Shown: positions 10,967-22,670 of the stretch, piece by piece | How the letters are laid out: every line of letters starts with the position of its first letter | Numbering within the stretch: position 1 is the first letter of the stretch | Origin: Molanna angustata | Lineage: Eukaryota > Arthropoda > Insecta > Trichoptera > Molannidae | NCBI GenBank assembly: GCA_963576475.1 | Contig: OY754973.1 | Coordinates: forward strand, 14,835,142 to 14,899,141 | Direction of reading: 5' to 3' | DNA: 64,000 nucleotides | Notes under the pieces: generated by a model | Seen by the model: the letters and a program-made list of their open reading frames with translations, nothing else | The model's database searches: none | Told to the model about the DNA's origin: nothing | Translations under genes and position numbers: made by a program

Positions 10967-12060
10967 TGAATTCTTTTTTAAAACGACTGAGTTGCAGCCA
11001 ACACTAAACCCTCCAATACAACATTTTTGTGTACAACGTTTTGAAAGTTTGACTCTAAATGCATTTTTATGAAGTACATTACTATTAGATTCTAAAACAA
11101 ATATAAGATTCCCAAAAGACAAAAATTTTCACAATACACCATAGAAACAAAAACATTGTCATCAAAATCATAGTATGCACTTTCTACGTGATACCAGTTG
11201 AGAAACTCATGTAAAAAAATTGCATTACTAGCAACATGACCATGTATGAGACAGTATATCAAGGTTGGTGAGGCGAAGTATATGTGTCAAGATAGAAGAA
11301 TGGGGTGTTCGGTTCTCACTACCTACCCCTTGAGGAAGATAGAAGTGTAGAGTAAAAAAATGCACTTTATAAAAGAGACACATACAATATCAATATGAAT
11401 TTTATCACTCAGTTTTCTCATACAGAAGCTATTTTACTTCTGTTATATACATTTTTCATACAAATATGAAATTTATTTCGCATTGATACGGCAGAACGAT
11501 TTTTTTCTTTAAATTTTGACAATCCTTGAATGCATTTTCGAAAAGTGTATTTATATTGAATCAAAAGTTCAAACAATATAAAAATACCTCGATTTTCCAG
11601 ACCGTGAGAGCATTTTGAAAATTTGGACAGATGATATCATAGAGAAGAAATTGACGGATATCTATGGAAAACTTATCAGCTCTAAGTTTACGGACTTTAC
11701 AATATGGAGTCAAGCGGACTTATAGTTTGGGCTCTAGAGAGGACACAAAAAAACGACGTAAATGACGAAATCATAGAGAAGAAATTAAAAGTTGTCTATG
11801 TAGAACTAGTCAGCCTTAAATCTATGCAATTTACACATATGATGTAAATATGAAGTCGATCGGACTTATAGTTTGGGGCTGTAGAGAGAACACAAAAAGG
11901 ATACTCCTTAAGGCGTACGCCATAGATACAAACACATCACGACGAAACTCATAGTGTGCACTCTCTACATGATACCTATTAAGAAATTGATTTTAAAAGA
12001 ATACATTTAACAATTGTGAAAGTATAACTCCACTATCCCATAGTGTGGAGAGTTAAAAAA
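10967..12060 (+). mobile_element. GTGG element, long form, copy 1
   Basis: It starts with a degraded form of GAGTGGGTTGTGGCCAACAC and TAAACTCTCCAC. It ends at 12030-12056 in a hairpin CTCCACTATCCCATAGTGTGGAG. It matches 47524-48690 (inverted) over its length, including internal blocks such as CATAGAGAAGAAATT and GTTTGGGGCTGTAGAG. No transposase ORF. 11265-11345 carries a piece of RTE LINE C-terminal sequence also present in the other long copy. 12060-12800 holds no gene that I can support. Confidence 0.7.
11265..11345 (+). mobile_element. RTE LINE tail carried inside the GTGG element
   Basis: Reads with shifts as GEAKYMCQDRRMGCSVLTTYPL, matching the C terminus of the RTE ORF at 34143-34868 (ACQDRKMWRSVLSAYPARD). 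The same fragment sits at the equivalent position at about 48310-48400, so it is part of this subfamily and not an independent insertion. Confidence 0.65.
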
Positions 12061-12800
12061 CAATATTGCAAGTAGGTGAATTTTATACTCGCAATATTCC
12101 TGAATTTTATTCTCGCAACATCTGAACTAGATAATATAATATTTGCATATTCAAATAATTTGAAGTTTGCTCTTCTCTTTTACTTTGAGTGTTTAGGTAT
12201 TATATTACATTCAACTCTCAACCCAAGAAAATTGAAGGGGAAATTCGTAAAAAAACTACTAGATGACAAAAGTATCAAAAATCCTAAAGAAACATCTTTT
12301 GGGAAGCATTGTTGTTTGTATTGATAAGTGCTAAATTGACTGTAAAAGCTCTCCAACGACATAGAAATATTGTTATTTTTAGTCAAGTTTCGATGCATAC
12401 ATTTCATAAAATAATATTTTTTTTAAGTGTAACAACGTTGAATTGATGTAATATCTGACGCAAACGCCTGAGACCGTTACCGTTACATAACGATCATAGT
12501 TACCTTCATGTTATCCGTTAATACGATTTTATTCTTTAAATGATAACTTATACTTTATGCAATGACACAATTTATTTTTAAAACAATAACAACGTAGTAG
12601 TCCCATTCGTTTTTTTTTCGCCATAACCAAATAAATCTGTCCTAGAGTCAGATTTTGCATAAAATCTACACAGTTAAATCACACGTTTCTTTGATATAAA
12701 AAATAACCTAATTTTCTTTTGAATCAATTTATTTATTTATTTTTTCATGCTTTCTCGTACATGGATTACACTTTTATTTTGTTTTACAAAAAACACATTA

Positions 12801-13743
12801 TATAGTGATGAGTGTAGTTAGCAGTGCTGGTATTGTTTTAATCACCATCAAACTAGGCAAGGCCTGTACATAATATAGTGATGAGTGTAGTTAGCAGTGA
12901 TGGCATTGTTTTAATCACCGTCAAACTAGGCAAGGCCTGTACATAATATAGTGATGAGTGTAGTTAGCAGTGTAGGTATTGTTTTAATCACCGTCAAACT
13001 AGGCAAGGCCTGTACATAATATAGTGATGAGTGTAGTTAGCAGTGTTGGTATTGTTTTAATCACCGTCAAACTAGGCAAGGCCTGTACATAATATAGTGA
13101 TTAGTGTAGTTAGCAGTGTTGGTATTGTTTTAATCACCGTCAAACTAGGCAAGGCCTATACATAATATAGTGATGAGTGTAGTTAGCAGTGATGGCATTG
13201 TTTTAATCACCGTCAAACTAGGCAAGGCCTGTACATAATATAGTGATGAGTGTAGTTAGCAGTGTTGGTATTGTTTTAATCACCGTCAAACTAGGCAAGG
13301 CCTGTACATAATATAGTGATGAGTGTAGTTAGCAGTGTTGGTATTGTTTTAATCACCGTCAAACTAGGCAAGGCCTGTACATAATATAGTGATGAGTGTA
13401 GTTAGCAGTGTTGGTATTGTTTTAATCACCGTCAAACTAGGCAAGGCCTGTACATAATATAGTGATGAGTGTAGTTAGCAGTGTTGGTATTGTTTTAATC
13501 ACCGTCAAACTAGGCAAGGCCTGTACATAATATAGTGATGAGTGTAGTTAGCAGTGATGGCATTGTTTTAATCACCGTCAAACTAGGCAAGGCCTGTACA
13601 TAATATAGTGATGAGTGTAGTTAGCAGTGATGGCATTGTTTTAATCACCGTCAAACTAGGCAAGGCCTGTACATAATATAGTGATGAGTGTAGTTAGCAG
13701 TGTTGGTATTGTTTTAATCACCGTCAAACTAAGCAAGGCCTGT
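12801..13743. repeat. 73-bp satellite, 13 copies
   Basis: The unit starts TATAGTGATGAGTGTAGTTA and ends GGCAAGGCCTGTACATAA. Starts fall at 12801, 12874, 12947 and every 73 bp after; the thirteenth copy is truncated at 13743. Copies are nearly identical. Copies 2, 6, 11 and 12 share the variant GATGGCATT, most others have GTTGGTATT. No ORF spans it. Confidence 0.97.
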
Positions 13744-13861
13744 GTCATGACGGCTATTTCATATATTGATTAATTTTTATAAAATGTAGCATAAAATCGT
13801 AAATGTAATATAATATAAGCATAACATAATATATGATATAAACATAACATAAATGTAATAT

Positions 13862-14480
13862 AAAAAACGAGTGGGTTGTGGCCAACACTAAACTCTCCAC
13901 TACACAATGAAGCTTCCCTGCTAATATTACACTCTAATATCAATATGAAATCAAATATGTAACTAAACATTGCTAAACATAAAAATTCTCCTATATATTT
14001 TTCATACAAAATATCGATTAATAGAAACATAATTATTGAAAGGATATTTAAGGTTGGCAAACTCTGAATGCAGTTTTGTGAAAATTCTTTATTTTGCTTA
14101 AATAATTCAAATAAAATGAAAATATCTCAAATTTCCAGGTCGTGAGAGCATTTTTAAAGTTTTAACAGATGAAATCATAGAGAAATAATTAACTGTTGTC
14201 TATGGAAAACTTATCAGCTCTAAGTTTATGTACTTCACACATATGGTATCAATATGAAATTCATCAGTCATTTGGTTTGGGCTGTACAGAGGACACAAAT
14301 TTTCAAATTTGTGTACGGCATACGGCATACACACAAAAACATCACGATGAAACTCAAAGTATACACTCTCTACATGATACCCATTGAGAAATTGATGTAA
14401 AAAAATACGCTTAAAAATTGTGAAATCATGACTCTCCACTATTCCATAGTTGGTAGTGGAGAGTAATATAATATAAATAT
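13862..14480 (+). mobile_element. GTGG element, short form
   Basis: Starts ACGAGTGGGTTGTGGCC then AACACTAAACTCTCCAC (to 13900). Ends in GACTCTCCACTATTCCATAG and TTGGTAGTGGAGAGT at 14430-14464, a hairpin with CTCTCCAC arms. The interior shares GAAATCATAGAGAA, AACTTATCAGCTCTAAG and TACATGATACCCATTGAGAA with the long copies but lacks the RTE tail. The ORFs in it are not recognisable proteins. Confidence 0.72.
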
Positions 14481-14559
14481 ATAGATGTAAATATTTTACT
14501 CCCAAAATCAAACAAAAATTTCCACTATTTTACTTGCTTTAATCTCAGTATGCCCTCCA

Positions 14560-14775
14560 TCACACGCCAGGTTATAGAAACTCATGCCTGTAATAAGTTT
14601 ATATTTATGATTTTGTTTAAAAGATGTTCTGTAATATCCTTTTTAAATTTATTTTTATTTTTTATTACCTTAAGTTCCAACGGAAGCCGATTGATTGCTG
14701 TCGGTGCTCTAAAAGCAAATTGATTATTGAGCCATTGCTGTTCTATTCAAAGGCACGTGAAAATTCATGTTTACT
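14560..14775 (-). mobile_element. Jockey-like LINE C-terminal fragment
   Basis: A minus-strand frame reads FAFRAPTAINRLPLELKVI then KNKNKFKKDITEHLLNK. This is the ...AP..wN.LP.el......FK..l...L motif at the end of jockey/CR1-type RT ORFs. Everything upstream is missing. Confidence 0.55.
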
Positions 14776-14968
14776 GATTGACGTGTATAACATATTTGTT
14801 GTGATGTTGATTTAAATCGATCGTTGAAAAAAAGTGCAACACCATTGATCTTATGTATAATTGTTTGATTTCAAGTACTCTGTAATCCACAAAAAGTGCT
14901 ATGGATGGATAGTCCATAGGCCACTTGTTAAATACCCTTATTATATTTTTATGTACCTAATTTTTGGT

Positions 14969-15785
14969 GACAGGAAAATTATTCGAAAAACAATTATTCG
15001 AATGCTCAATTTTACGAATGGCAATTATTCGAATCACATTTTTTCGAAAAACAATTTTCCGAACACACAATTATCAGAAATTACAATTGTTCGAATTTTA
15101 ATGACGTCATGTTGGTAGTATTGTGAGAGGAATAAACCATAGATTTTTATTATAATATACTAGATATCGTAGTTAGCAAATTTTGTATGAAACGAAGTGA
15201 AGCATTTTTCCGGGGGATTTTTGACGTTTTAGTACATCGTTTTTCCATAGAGAATAACGACTTATGTGAATTGTTTTCGGATTTATTTGTCATAAAAAAC
15301 ACTTTTTATTATTTAGATTTAGAGAAAAGTTATTTAGGATGTGTTAAAATGTAAGGAAAACTGAAATATGTTGCCAACCAAAACGACAAACGCGCGATAT
15401 TCCATGACTCACTTTTTGCACGGAGTACTACATCTACATAGTATATCATGTATAATAAAAATCTAAGGAATAAACAACATGGCGACGCACCGCGCTGTCA
15501 AACATCAGTTATTAAAAATGTGCAAGCATACGTACCCAACAATAATACAACAAGTAACAATAGTCTTCATCGAATATTTTTTACTGGCAACAAATAATAT
15601 GCCAAAAGAGGCAACATAATGACACAAAAATATATTTTATTCGGTCAATTGGTTTTCCAACAAATGTTAGTTCGAATAATTTGCTTTCGGACAATTGTCA
15701 TTCTGATAACTGATTTTCGAAAAATTGTTATTCGTACAATTGCACATCCGAACAATTGTGTTTCGAAGAATTTTCATGTAATCCT
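14969..15785. mobile_element. TTCGAA-armed inverted-repeat element, copy 1
   Basis: The left arm (14969-15105) and right arm (about 15640-15785) consist of degenerate alternating motifs built on TTCGAA and CAATTGTTCGAA, arranged as inverted repeats of each other, with ends TGACAGGAAAATTATTCGAA and TTCGAAGAATTTTCATGTA. Copy 2 is at 29069-30043; the block AACATGACGTCATTAAAATT next to the arm is shared (as reverse complement). No transposase seen. 15786-16498 shows nothing recognisable. Confidence 0.7.
15138..15465. mobile_element. Nested TIR element inside the TTCGAA element
   Basis: Starts CATAGATTTTTATTATA and ends TATAATAAAAATCTA, a 15-bp perfect TIR with weaker similarity further in (ATATACTAGATATCGTAG against CTACATAGTATAT). 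AGGAATAAAC occurs directly at both borders (15128-15137, 15466-15475) and may be a target duplication; a TA target is the alternative. No ORF. Confidence 0.55.
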
Positions 15786-16499
15786 CCTTTTTGTAGAGGA
15801 TCTATAACCCTATTGACACATCCACCCCTTACACTCACTGCACACATTTCAAATTGATAATAAACATCGTTCATACTACAATAGATAGGTAATCATGTTT
15901 GTTTCAGTGGCATCATTTTCAACTGTCGATAGAAAACCATTCACTTTATATCTATTACGTCTTTCTTCTCGAAAAATGCGTACTTTGTTAAAACTCCAAG
16001 TTAACAAATCATACCTACAATCGTCGCTGTGACGTTTCTTTTGTATGCATTTATAATTTGTTGGTTGTAAAACCTAATTAATCTCATTTTCAATATTAAT
16101 GCATACAAATCATATTTTTTTTAACAAGACATGATGGTTTTACTTGAATTTCATTTTTTACAAAGAAATAAATCTTATTTCAAAGACTTTTATTTATGTA
16201 TTTCATTTTTCGAATGATATAATCAAATAATCGTTTAAAATGTAGACAAGTTTAATTTGACGTTCGCTTCTTTGATAAGATTAGTTTTGGGATAATCTAC
16301 GTGGTATTATTCAAGACGATGACAAATTCCATATTCCTTGCCTCAAGATATTATGAAATACTAGATAGGCATTCTTATGTAAAATTCTATTAAAAATATG
16401 AAAAATGATGAAACGCAAAAATTTGACCAAAAAGTTATATCATTTTGTGTTATTAAAAAATCAAGGATAGCAACTTTTTACCGAGTTTTCTTTTAATAA

Positions 16500-17351
16500 T
16501 CTTTATATATAAAAATGGATGTACATATATTTGTTTGATTGGTTGGTTGGATGGTTGGTTGGATTGTTTGTTTGTTTGTTTGTATGTGGCCGATGGACTC
16601 TTAAACCATCCATCTGATTGCGATGAAACTTTGGGAATTCCTTCAGCTCATTATAATTTATTAGTTGGTATTGAATTGATACTTAGTGGGTTTGTTCATC
16701 GCGCATACGAAAACGTTAAAAAATTGAAATTTATTTAATACCTCACACAATAATTTACAAAAATTATCTATTTGGGATTGTCATTGAATTTTAGGGATTC
16801 GTTTGTTCAGCGCATAGCAGAAAACGTATATGAAGTTTAATTTAATTATTTATCTTCTCGTAAAAAAGTTATTGAAAAACTATGTATGTATGTATTTGGT
16901 ATTGCAAGAAAATTTTTAAATAAAAACGAATAACATATAAATAAATCAAGGATCGAATAAATAAATAAAGAAAAATTAAAAAAAATACCATATTAATAAA
17001 TAAAATCAATGATTGAACAAATAAATAAATGAATATAGAAATAAATAAGTACATAAATACATTAATCAAAAAATAATAAGAAAAAAATCCTATATACCTA
17101 TATATAAAATGGTATATCATATAAAACTGGTATAATGCTAAAGGTTCGTTAATAAATCAAACCATAAATGAGTGAATGAATAGGGAAGGAATAAGGGACT
17201 GTAGGGATGGAAGGGAAAAAATACGGAAATATAATTAGCGAATCTAGATAAGAATGTTAAATAATAAAAAGGAACATACCGATCAATCATTTTTATTTAT
17301 TTGGAAATAAATAATTAAACAGGCAGGACAACGTCTGCCGGGTTTTACTAG
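16500..17351 (+). mobile_element. Non-autonomous Helitron
   Basis: Begins TCTTTATATATAAAAATGG after an A (16499) and ends CTAG (17348-17351) before a T (17352), the A|TC...CTAG|T arrangement of Helitrons. A 3' hairpin sits just inside: GGCAGGACAACGTCTGCC (about 17321-17338). The CGTCTGCCGGG...CTAG end is typical of lepidopteran Helitrons. The 852 bp contain TTGGTTGG and AATAAATAAATA stretches and no Rep/helicase. 17353-17990 holds no recognisable gene. Confidence 0.85.
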
Positions 17352-17994
17352 TCATTAATATAATTTAATTATAGTGAATGAATGTTACGTACATAATCGT
17401 AAACATTTCGTTGTTTAATTTGGTAAATATAAGCAATTATATATAGGTAGGTAGGTTCCAGCAGGTGATAATTTTTTTTACAGAAACTCTGTCACTTTAT
17501 GATTCTCTTTAGATATATGTAGGTAGAGATAGTAGAGTGTCACACACATACTTCTGTATTTACGTCATTCTTAGTCATTCTCACATTCATACATCCTCTT
17601 CAGTAATTTAAATAACATCTTAAGATTCACGTTGCCTCTCGATATCAAAGTGGCTATCTTTAATATAAGTTTTGGTGTAAGTAGTTCTAATAAGTGTATC
17701 AGATTACATTACCAATGCTTATATGTATGTATGTGCAGTTAAAGTCTTGATAATGTCCAAAATTTAGAGTTATAAATACGTTTTTTTTATTTTTTTTAAT
17801 TAATTGTATAAGACGGTTCCGGAAAGTCTTAATTACAATATTTTTTTAATAAATAAATTATGTACATCAAAGATCCTAAATTTATTTGCAAAAAATATAA
17901 AGAACATACATTTTATAGAAAACACAAATCTAAAACTTACAATACATACATTTTTTTTTAAATTAAAATGTATATGTCCTTGTTGAACAAGTAC

Positions 17995-18135
17995 ATATAC
18001 ATCTTCCTACGTTCCCTAAAATAAGCAAATAAATTCTTGTGCTTAGGTGAACGAAATCGGTCGAGGCAGGATTCGAACTCGCGACCACTGGATTACTAGC
18101 CCAGCGCGCTAACCGCTCTGCCACCCACCCATCTG
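17995..18135 (-). repeat. tRNA-Thr-derived SINE, copy 1
   Basis: The reverse complement has A box GGCAGAGCGGTTAGCGCG, a pairing anticodon arm CTGGGCTAGTAATCCAG whose 7-nt loop gives AGT (Thr), and B box GAGTTCGAATC, followed by a short body (CCGATTTCGTTCAC). The acceptor stem does not close, so I call it a SINE head and not a gene. Related copies at 18455 and 36349. Confidence 0.8.
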
Positions 18136-18454
18136 TATGTACATGTTTATATAATGAAGGGTTTAACTATTGTCAGCAAATTCTCAATTCATAACATACA
18201 CGGCAAAACTGCTAACATAGGACTCATATAGTGAACCATGGGCTACACAATATTACATAATATTACAGTTTAATCTGATTTAGTAATTAATATATATCTA
18301 GTCTACCACATCGTAACATGCCTGGCTTATTGAGTTGGTACAAACCATATGATTTCTTTATTGATTTAATTATAAATGTTATATAATATTTTGGTATTTG
18401 TAATAAAAAAATCTTATTTTTTAAAGAATTTTAACAATTACATATACATGCTCA

Positions 18455-19235
18455 TACATACATTCCCTATACTAAGCATAAATGTTTGTACCTACTATAG
18501 GTGATCCAAATCGGTCATGACAGGATTCGAACTGGCGACAAAACATGACTGTTATGGCGACAAAACATGACAAATCGGTCATGACTGTTGATAATTATCA
18601 ACAGTCACTTAAATATATTATTATAGTTTTTATACGCTTGAATGTAGGAGAGTCTTACATGAACAATTGCTGCTCCATAAAATTTTGAACAATGCCATAG
18701 ACTCGCCTGAACTTAACCTAGTAGGTATCCATGTTCCAGGTAGAATGGTTCGCAGACCTCAATTACTTCATGTTCCAACAAGTAGAACGAATATCAGGAA
18801 AAATTCAACAATTACACGCATATGCAGCCAATATTACAATACATTCTCAGCTAAGTTAGACATATTCAACGCGAAATATTATAGGTATATTTAGACATGA
18901 TGTTCTGAAGGTGATGCGCAACCAATATCCCTCTGTCCTGTCCTCCTAGTCTCTCTTCTCTCATTTCTCTTTCCTTCCCTAGTTGTTGTATATGTGTGTA
19001 TGTATGTATGTGTGTGTGATGGTGTGCATGAGTATGTGTATGAAGGTGTGTGTATGAATTATGGTTGGCTTGTAAACTGTTATTTGTTTTTATAATATGT
19101 TGATGGAATGCTTTTTTTGGCTCTAACATTGTAAAAATAATATTGTATCATTAAACTGTAAATGAGCTGTAGCTTCCCAAATAAAATAAATAAATAAATA
19201 AATTACTAACCGCTCTGCCACCACCCATCTAAATT
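18455..19235 (-). repeat. tRNA-Thr SINE copy 2, split by a LINE
   Basis: The body and B-box part are at 18455-18545, with local reduplication of CAAATCGGTCATGAC. The A-box end (TTACTAACCGCTCTGCCACC) is at 19202-19232. The 660 bp between are foreign to the other copies. The anticodon region is lost at the junction. Confidence 0.65.
18600..19200 (+). mobile_element. Jockey/CR1-like LINE 3' end inserted in a SINE
   Basis: A 75-residue frame at 18667-18894 reads PELNLVGIHVPGRMVRRPQ then LLHVPTSRTNIRKNSTITRI and ends KYYRYI. This is the C-terminal end of a jockey-like RT ORF (vP.r..R....h.p..rtn...nS...R). A 3' UTR of about 270 bp, with a TG-rich tract near 18990-19055, ends in an AATAAATAAATAAAT tail at 19182-19201. 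Strongly 5'-truncated. 19236-19720 is AT-rich without a recognisable feature. Confidence 0.72.
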
Positions 19236-20659
19236 TTTCGTTATTCAAAATTAGGTACTTTAAATTTAGTAATTTAATTAGGTACCTTCCTTGATAGAAA
19301 TCCGACTTAAATTTACTTCAATAAAAATAAAACATTTTGAATTGATTTCTTTTATAAAATACTTAAATGTTGGATCAAACTTATTAGTCTTAAGTTGTCT
19401 TTGCAAATTGGGAAAAGGATTTCCCTGTAGATTAAGTAAATAATATATTATTTTGTATTCCTCCCAGAAGACCAATAATTCTATACAACGCAATTCTGTA
19501 AAAAAGCTAATTAGCCTTGTATCTTCATAAAGCACCAACATTTTAGCTTTATTTTAGCCCGATTTCGTTTGAGATGTTTGAGATTGTACATCCAGCCTAA
19601 TTATGTTTTATTCTAAAAATAAGAGGTGTGTTCTCTATTTCTTCTTCTTTATCAAAGAATTTTCTTGCTTAAAGCCACCGTATTGAATTTTTTTAAGCTG
19701 GATTAGGTACTAATATTCAATGTTTTTTACTCCTCACTAACTCAAGGGGGATATAGTGAGGAGTTATGACTTCGCAATTTGTAAAGGTATTTTTTATTGC
19801 AGATTATCAACTAGTATCATGCTGAGATTGTATTCTGAAAGTTTAATCACAATGTATCTGTGTGTGTGTGCTATGTGATGTGTGCTATGTACGGCGAGTT
19901 TATTTTACTTTATCAATTATAGACTAAAGTACTCATTCGATTCTTTTCAAATTTTGCAAATATGTATATCTAATACACTCTTAGACTCCATTAGATTTTG
20001 GAGGATATCTGAATAGAGCTTCTCAATTTTTTTAACTGTCAAATATTTCAAAGTGACCCCTAGCTCAGGAAACTAAAAATTTGATATTTTTATTTTCAAA
20101 GTGGTAAAAAAGCACACTGCTTTCATAAAATGCCATTGAAGAGTTATCAAGTTTTCATAATAAAATCTAAAGTAATAAAGCAATCAAAATGTTAGTGTAT
20201 GTGTGTGTGTGTGTGTGTGTGTTTGTCTCACGCCTTCTGAAAAACCAAGATCATCTAAAAATCTAATTTATATGCGATCGTGTACCTGTATACCTGATGC
20301 AGTGTCACGCTAAAAATAATGCGATAAAAATGCTGAATTTTAAAAATATTTCAATAATTATTTTTTTCATACAAAATTTTCCAAGTCGTATCTGTCAAAA
20401 AAGTGTACATTTTGCACGCAAATATCTGTTAGTTTAAAAGTTAGAAGTACGTATTTACACGAAAAAAATTTACTTTCAAGTATAACTTAGCGTTTAAGTG
20501 AAAAACATGGTGAATATTTTGTATAATTATAATGTTTAACTTATTTTTAAAGTAAGCGTTTTGTACATAAATGCCGCCATTTTAATATCTTTTCATACAA
20601 TATTTCATTTTCCTACCGAATGAATATGTTCTTGAAAATAATAAACCTTTGAAATAAAT

Positions 20660-21575
20660 ATTTTATTTTTTTTTTAACATGTCTACGTAGGGGACGCCAG
20701 CTATTAGGATTTGGGTCCATTTTACTCTTCCGAAGAAGCGCACTACGTAGCGTTGGGAGGGGTTTGCAATCTAGAAAAGAGTTTATTAATTCGGATTTTA
20801 AAAAGACCCGGGTTGTACGAAGGTGGAAACACAGAATTCGGAAGATCGTTCCACAGTCGGGCTGCTGTGTTAATAAAGGAGTTCGAGAAGCGACTTGTTC
20901 GTATATGTTGAAGGTCCACTGTGAATGGATGCTGCGATTGAGTGAAGCGAGTGACTCTGTTGCGAGTGGGTGGAGGAGGGACCAAAGATGCAAGTTCTTC
21001 TGAGCAATTCCCGTGGTAGTATCTATAGAATAAACTTAAAATACCGACTCTGCGTCTGTGTTCTAGTGATTGCAATCCATCAGTCAGTGATGGATCATCA
21101 ATCAGACGTATAGCACGCCTTTGGACAGCGTCGAGGGTATTCAGTAGGTATTGGGGGGCGCCACTCCAGAGGTGACTGCCATATTCAATAATTGGGCGTA
21201 TTTGCGCTTTGTAGAGTATACAGATCTGGGTCTTAGTAAAATATCTGCGCGCTCTATATAGTACGCTCAATTTTTTGGAGGCGAGTTTCACCTTAGCTTC
21301 GATGGAGCCCTTGTAGTGTAATTGGTTCGTTATAGATACTCCAAGCAGGTCGATAGAGCTGCTGTTAGGTAGGGTGCTTCCGTTGAAAGACACTTGCAAT
21401 TCATTGGGGTTTCTCTTCGCAGAAATTAGACAGGCTTGGGTTTTTGAGACGTTAAATGAAACAAGATTACTTTCACCCCAGGTATTGATTGAGTGGAGGT
21501 AGCTTTTTATTTTTTGATGAAGGTCTTTCCGGGCTTCTGATATTTCACTCTGTTTAGGAGGTTTGTTAAAAGAGA
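20660..21575 (-). mobile_element. Jockey-like LINE, 5'-truncated, inside a Helitron
   Basis: A minus-strand frame (21574-20743) covers the RT region after the YADD motif: KIKSYLHSINTWGESNLVSF, SSSIDLLGVSITNQL, AQIRPIIEYGSHLWSGA, LDAVQRRAIRLIDDPSL, then TAARLWNDLPNSVFPPSYNP and a stop. The 3' UTR is ~70 bp and a poly(A) tail appears as T-rich 20660-20676. The same site is empty at about 42314, which fixes both borders. The frame's first residues (MSCVSFYYF) come from Helitron sequence. The frame is uninterrupted, so insertion is fairly recent. Other fragments of the family lie at 58741 and 62877. Confidence 0.9.
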
Positions 21576-22039
21576 TAATTATGAAATAATAAAATGAAAC
21601 ACAAGACATTACAGCAAGTTTTAAGACATATATTGTAAAAGTCTGTTAATTATTAGTAAAGATATAGGCATAATAAAATTGCATAATTTGTATATAATAT
21701 TTGATATTTCGGACAATTTTCATTTTTATGGCATCGAACAAACCAATGTAGGTACCTACATATTCAAAAAATGTATCCGAACCATTCGATATTACTTACG
21801 TGTTCGAATCGTTTCCATGGCTACAGAAAGAATGTGATATTCAAATAAAATTTGTTAGGAATCGAATTTATTTAGAAGGTTGTTGTAGGTAGGTACCTAC
21901 CTAATACTATTTACTTACAAATCAACAATAATATACCTATACTGATTTCCTATAGGAAAATTATTTTATTTATTTATTTATCAACCGTTTGTCCGATTAT
22001 AATGAAACTTTGGTGAATTGTCGAGCGTATGCCCAGGAT

Positions 22040-22650
22040 GGTTTTTGGATTTAAACTTTTTTCTTATTCTTCTTCTTCTTCGTGTATTTGGTCGTTTTAC
22101 CTATGAAGGGGGAGTATCCTGGGAAAAGAAGGTCCGACTGTCCCTCCATCTCTTCACAGGTCTTCCAGGACGGGTTCTGCATATAAACTTTTTTCTTCTT
22201 TTTCTTCAACGTGTACTTGGTCATCTTACCTATGAAGATGAACTATCCTGGGAGATGAAGGTCCAATTTACCTTCCATCTCTTCGCAGGTTTCTGGATTT
22301 AAACTTTTTTCTTCTTCTTCTTCATCGTCTATTTGGTCATTTTACCTTTGAAGGTGGACTAACCTGGGAGAAGAATGTCCAATTTTCCTTCCATCTCTTC
22401 GCAGGTATCTGGATTTAAACTTATTTCTTCTTCTTCTTCTTCATCGTGTATTTTTGGTCATTTTACCTATGAAGTTGGAGAATCCTGGGAGAAGAAGGTC
22501 CAACTGTCCTTCCATCTCTTCGCAGGTATCTGGGTTTAAACTTTTTTCTTCTTCTTCGTGTATTTAGTCATTTTACCTATTAAGTAGAGCATCCTGGGAA
22601 AAGAAGGTTCTTTCATCTCTTCGCGGTTCTTCCAGGATGGTTTCTGGATT
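22040..22650 (+). repeat. Helitron-internal tandem array, ~115-125-bp units, 5 copies
   Basis: Each unit has TTTAAACTTTTTTCTTCTTC, GTGTATTTGGTC, TTTTACCTATGAAG, ATCCTGGGA and TCCATCTCTTCGCAGG blocks. The TTTTACCTATGAAG block is found near 22096, 22226, 22342, 22462 and 22574. The copy at 42775-43390 also has 5 units; the inverted copy at 39590-40600 has 8. Confidence 0.88.
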
Positions 22651-22670
22651 TAAACTTTTCTTAACCGACT

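Noticed and set aside
14262..14275. A further CTGATGA on the minus strand as a hammerhead core
   Set aside because: No GAAA after a pairing stem II and no stem I; the motif alone is expected by chance.
18061..18132. Possible functional tRNA-Thr gene (minus)
   Set aside because: The anticodon arm pairs and both boxes are good, but the acceptor stem does not close and the segment continues into a SINE body shared with two other loci.
22018..22302. 94-residue + strand frame, repeated at 42763 and inverted at 40366
   Set aside because: It follows the Helitron's ~120-bp tandem units; the unit length breaks the frame in other units and the same pattern appears in every copy.
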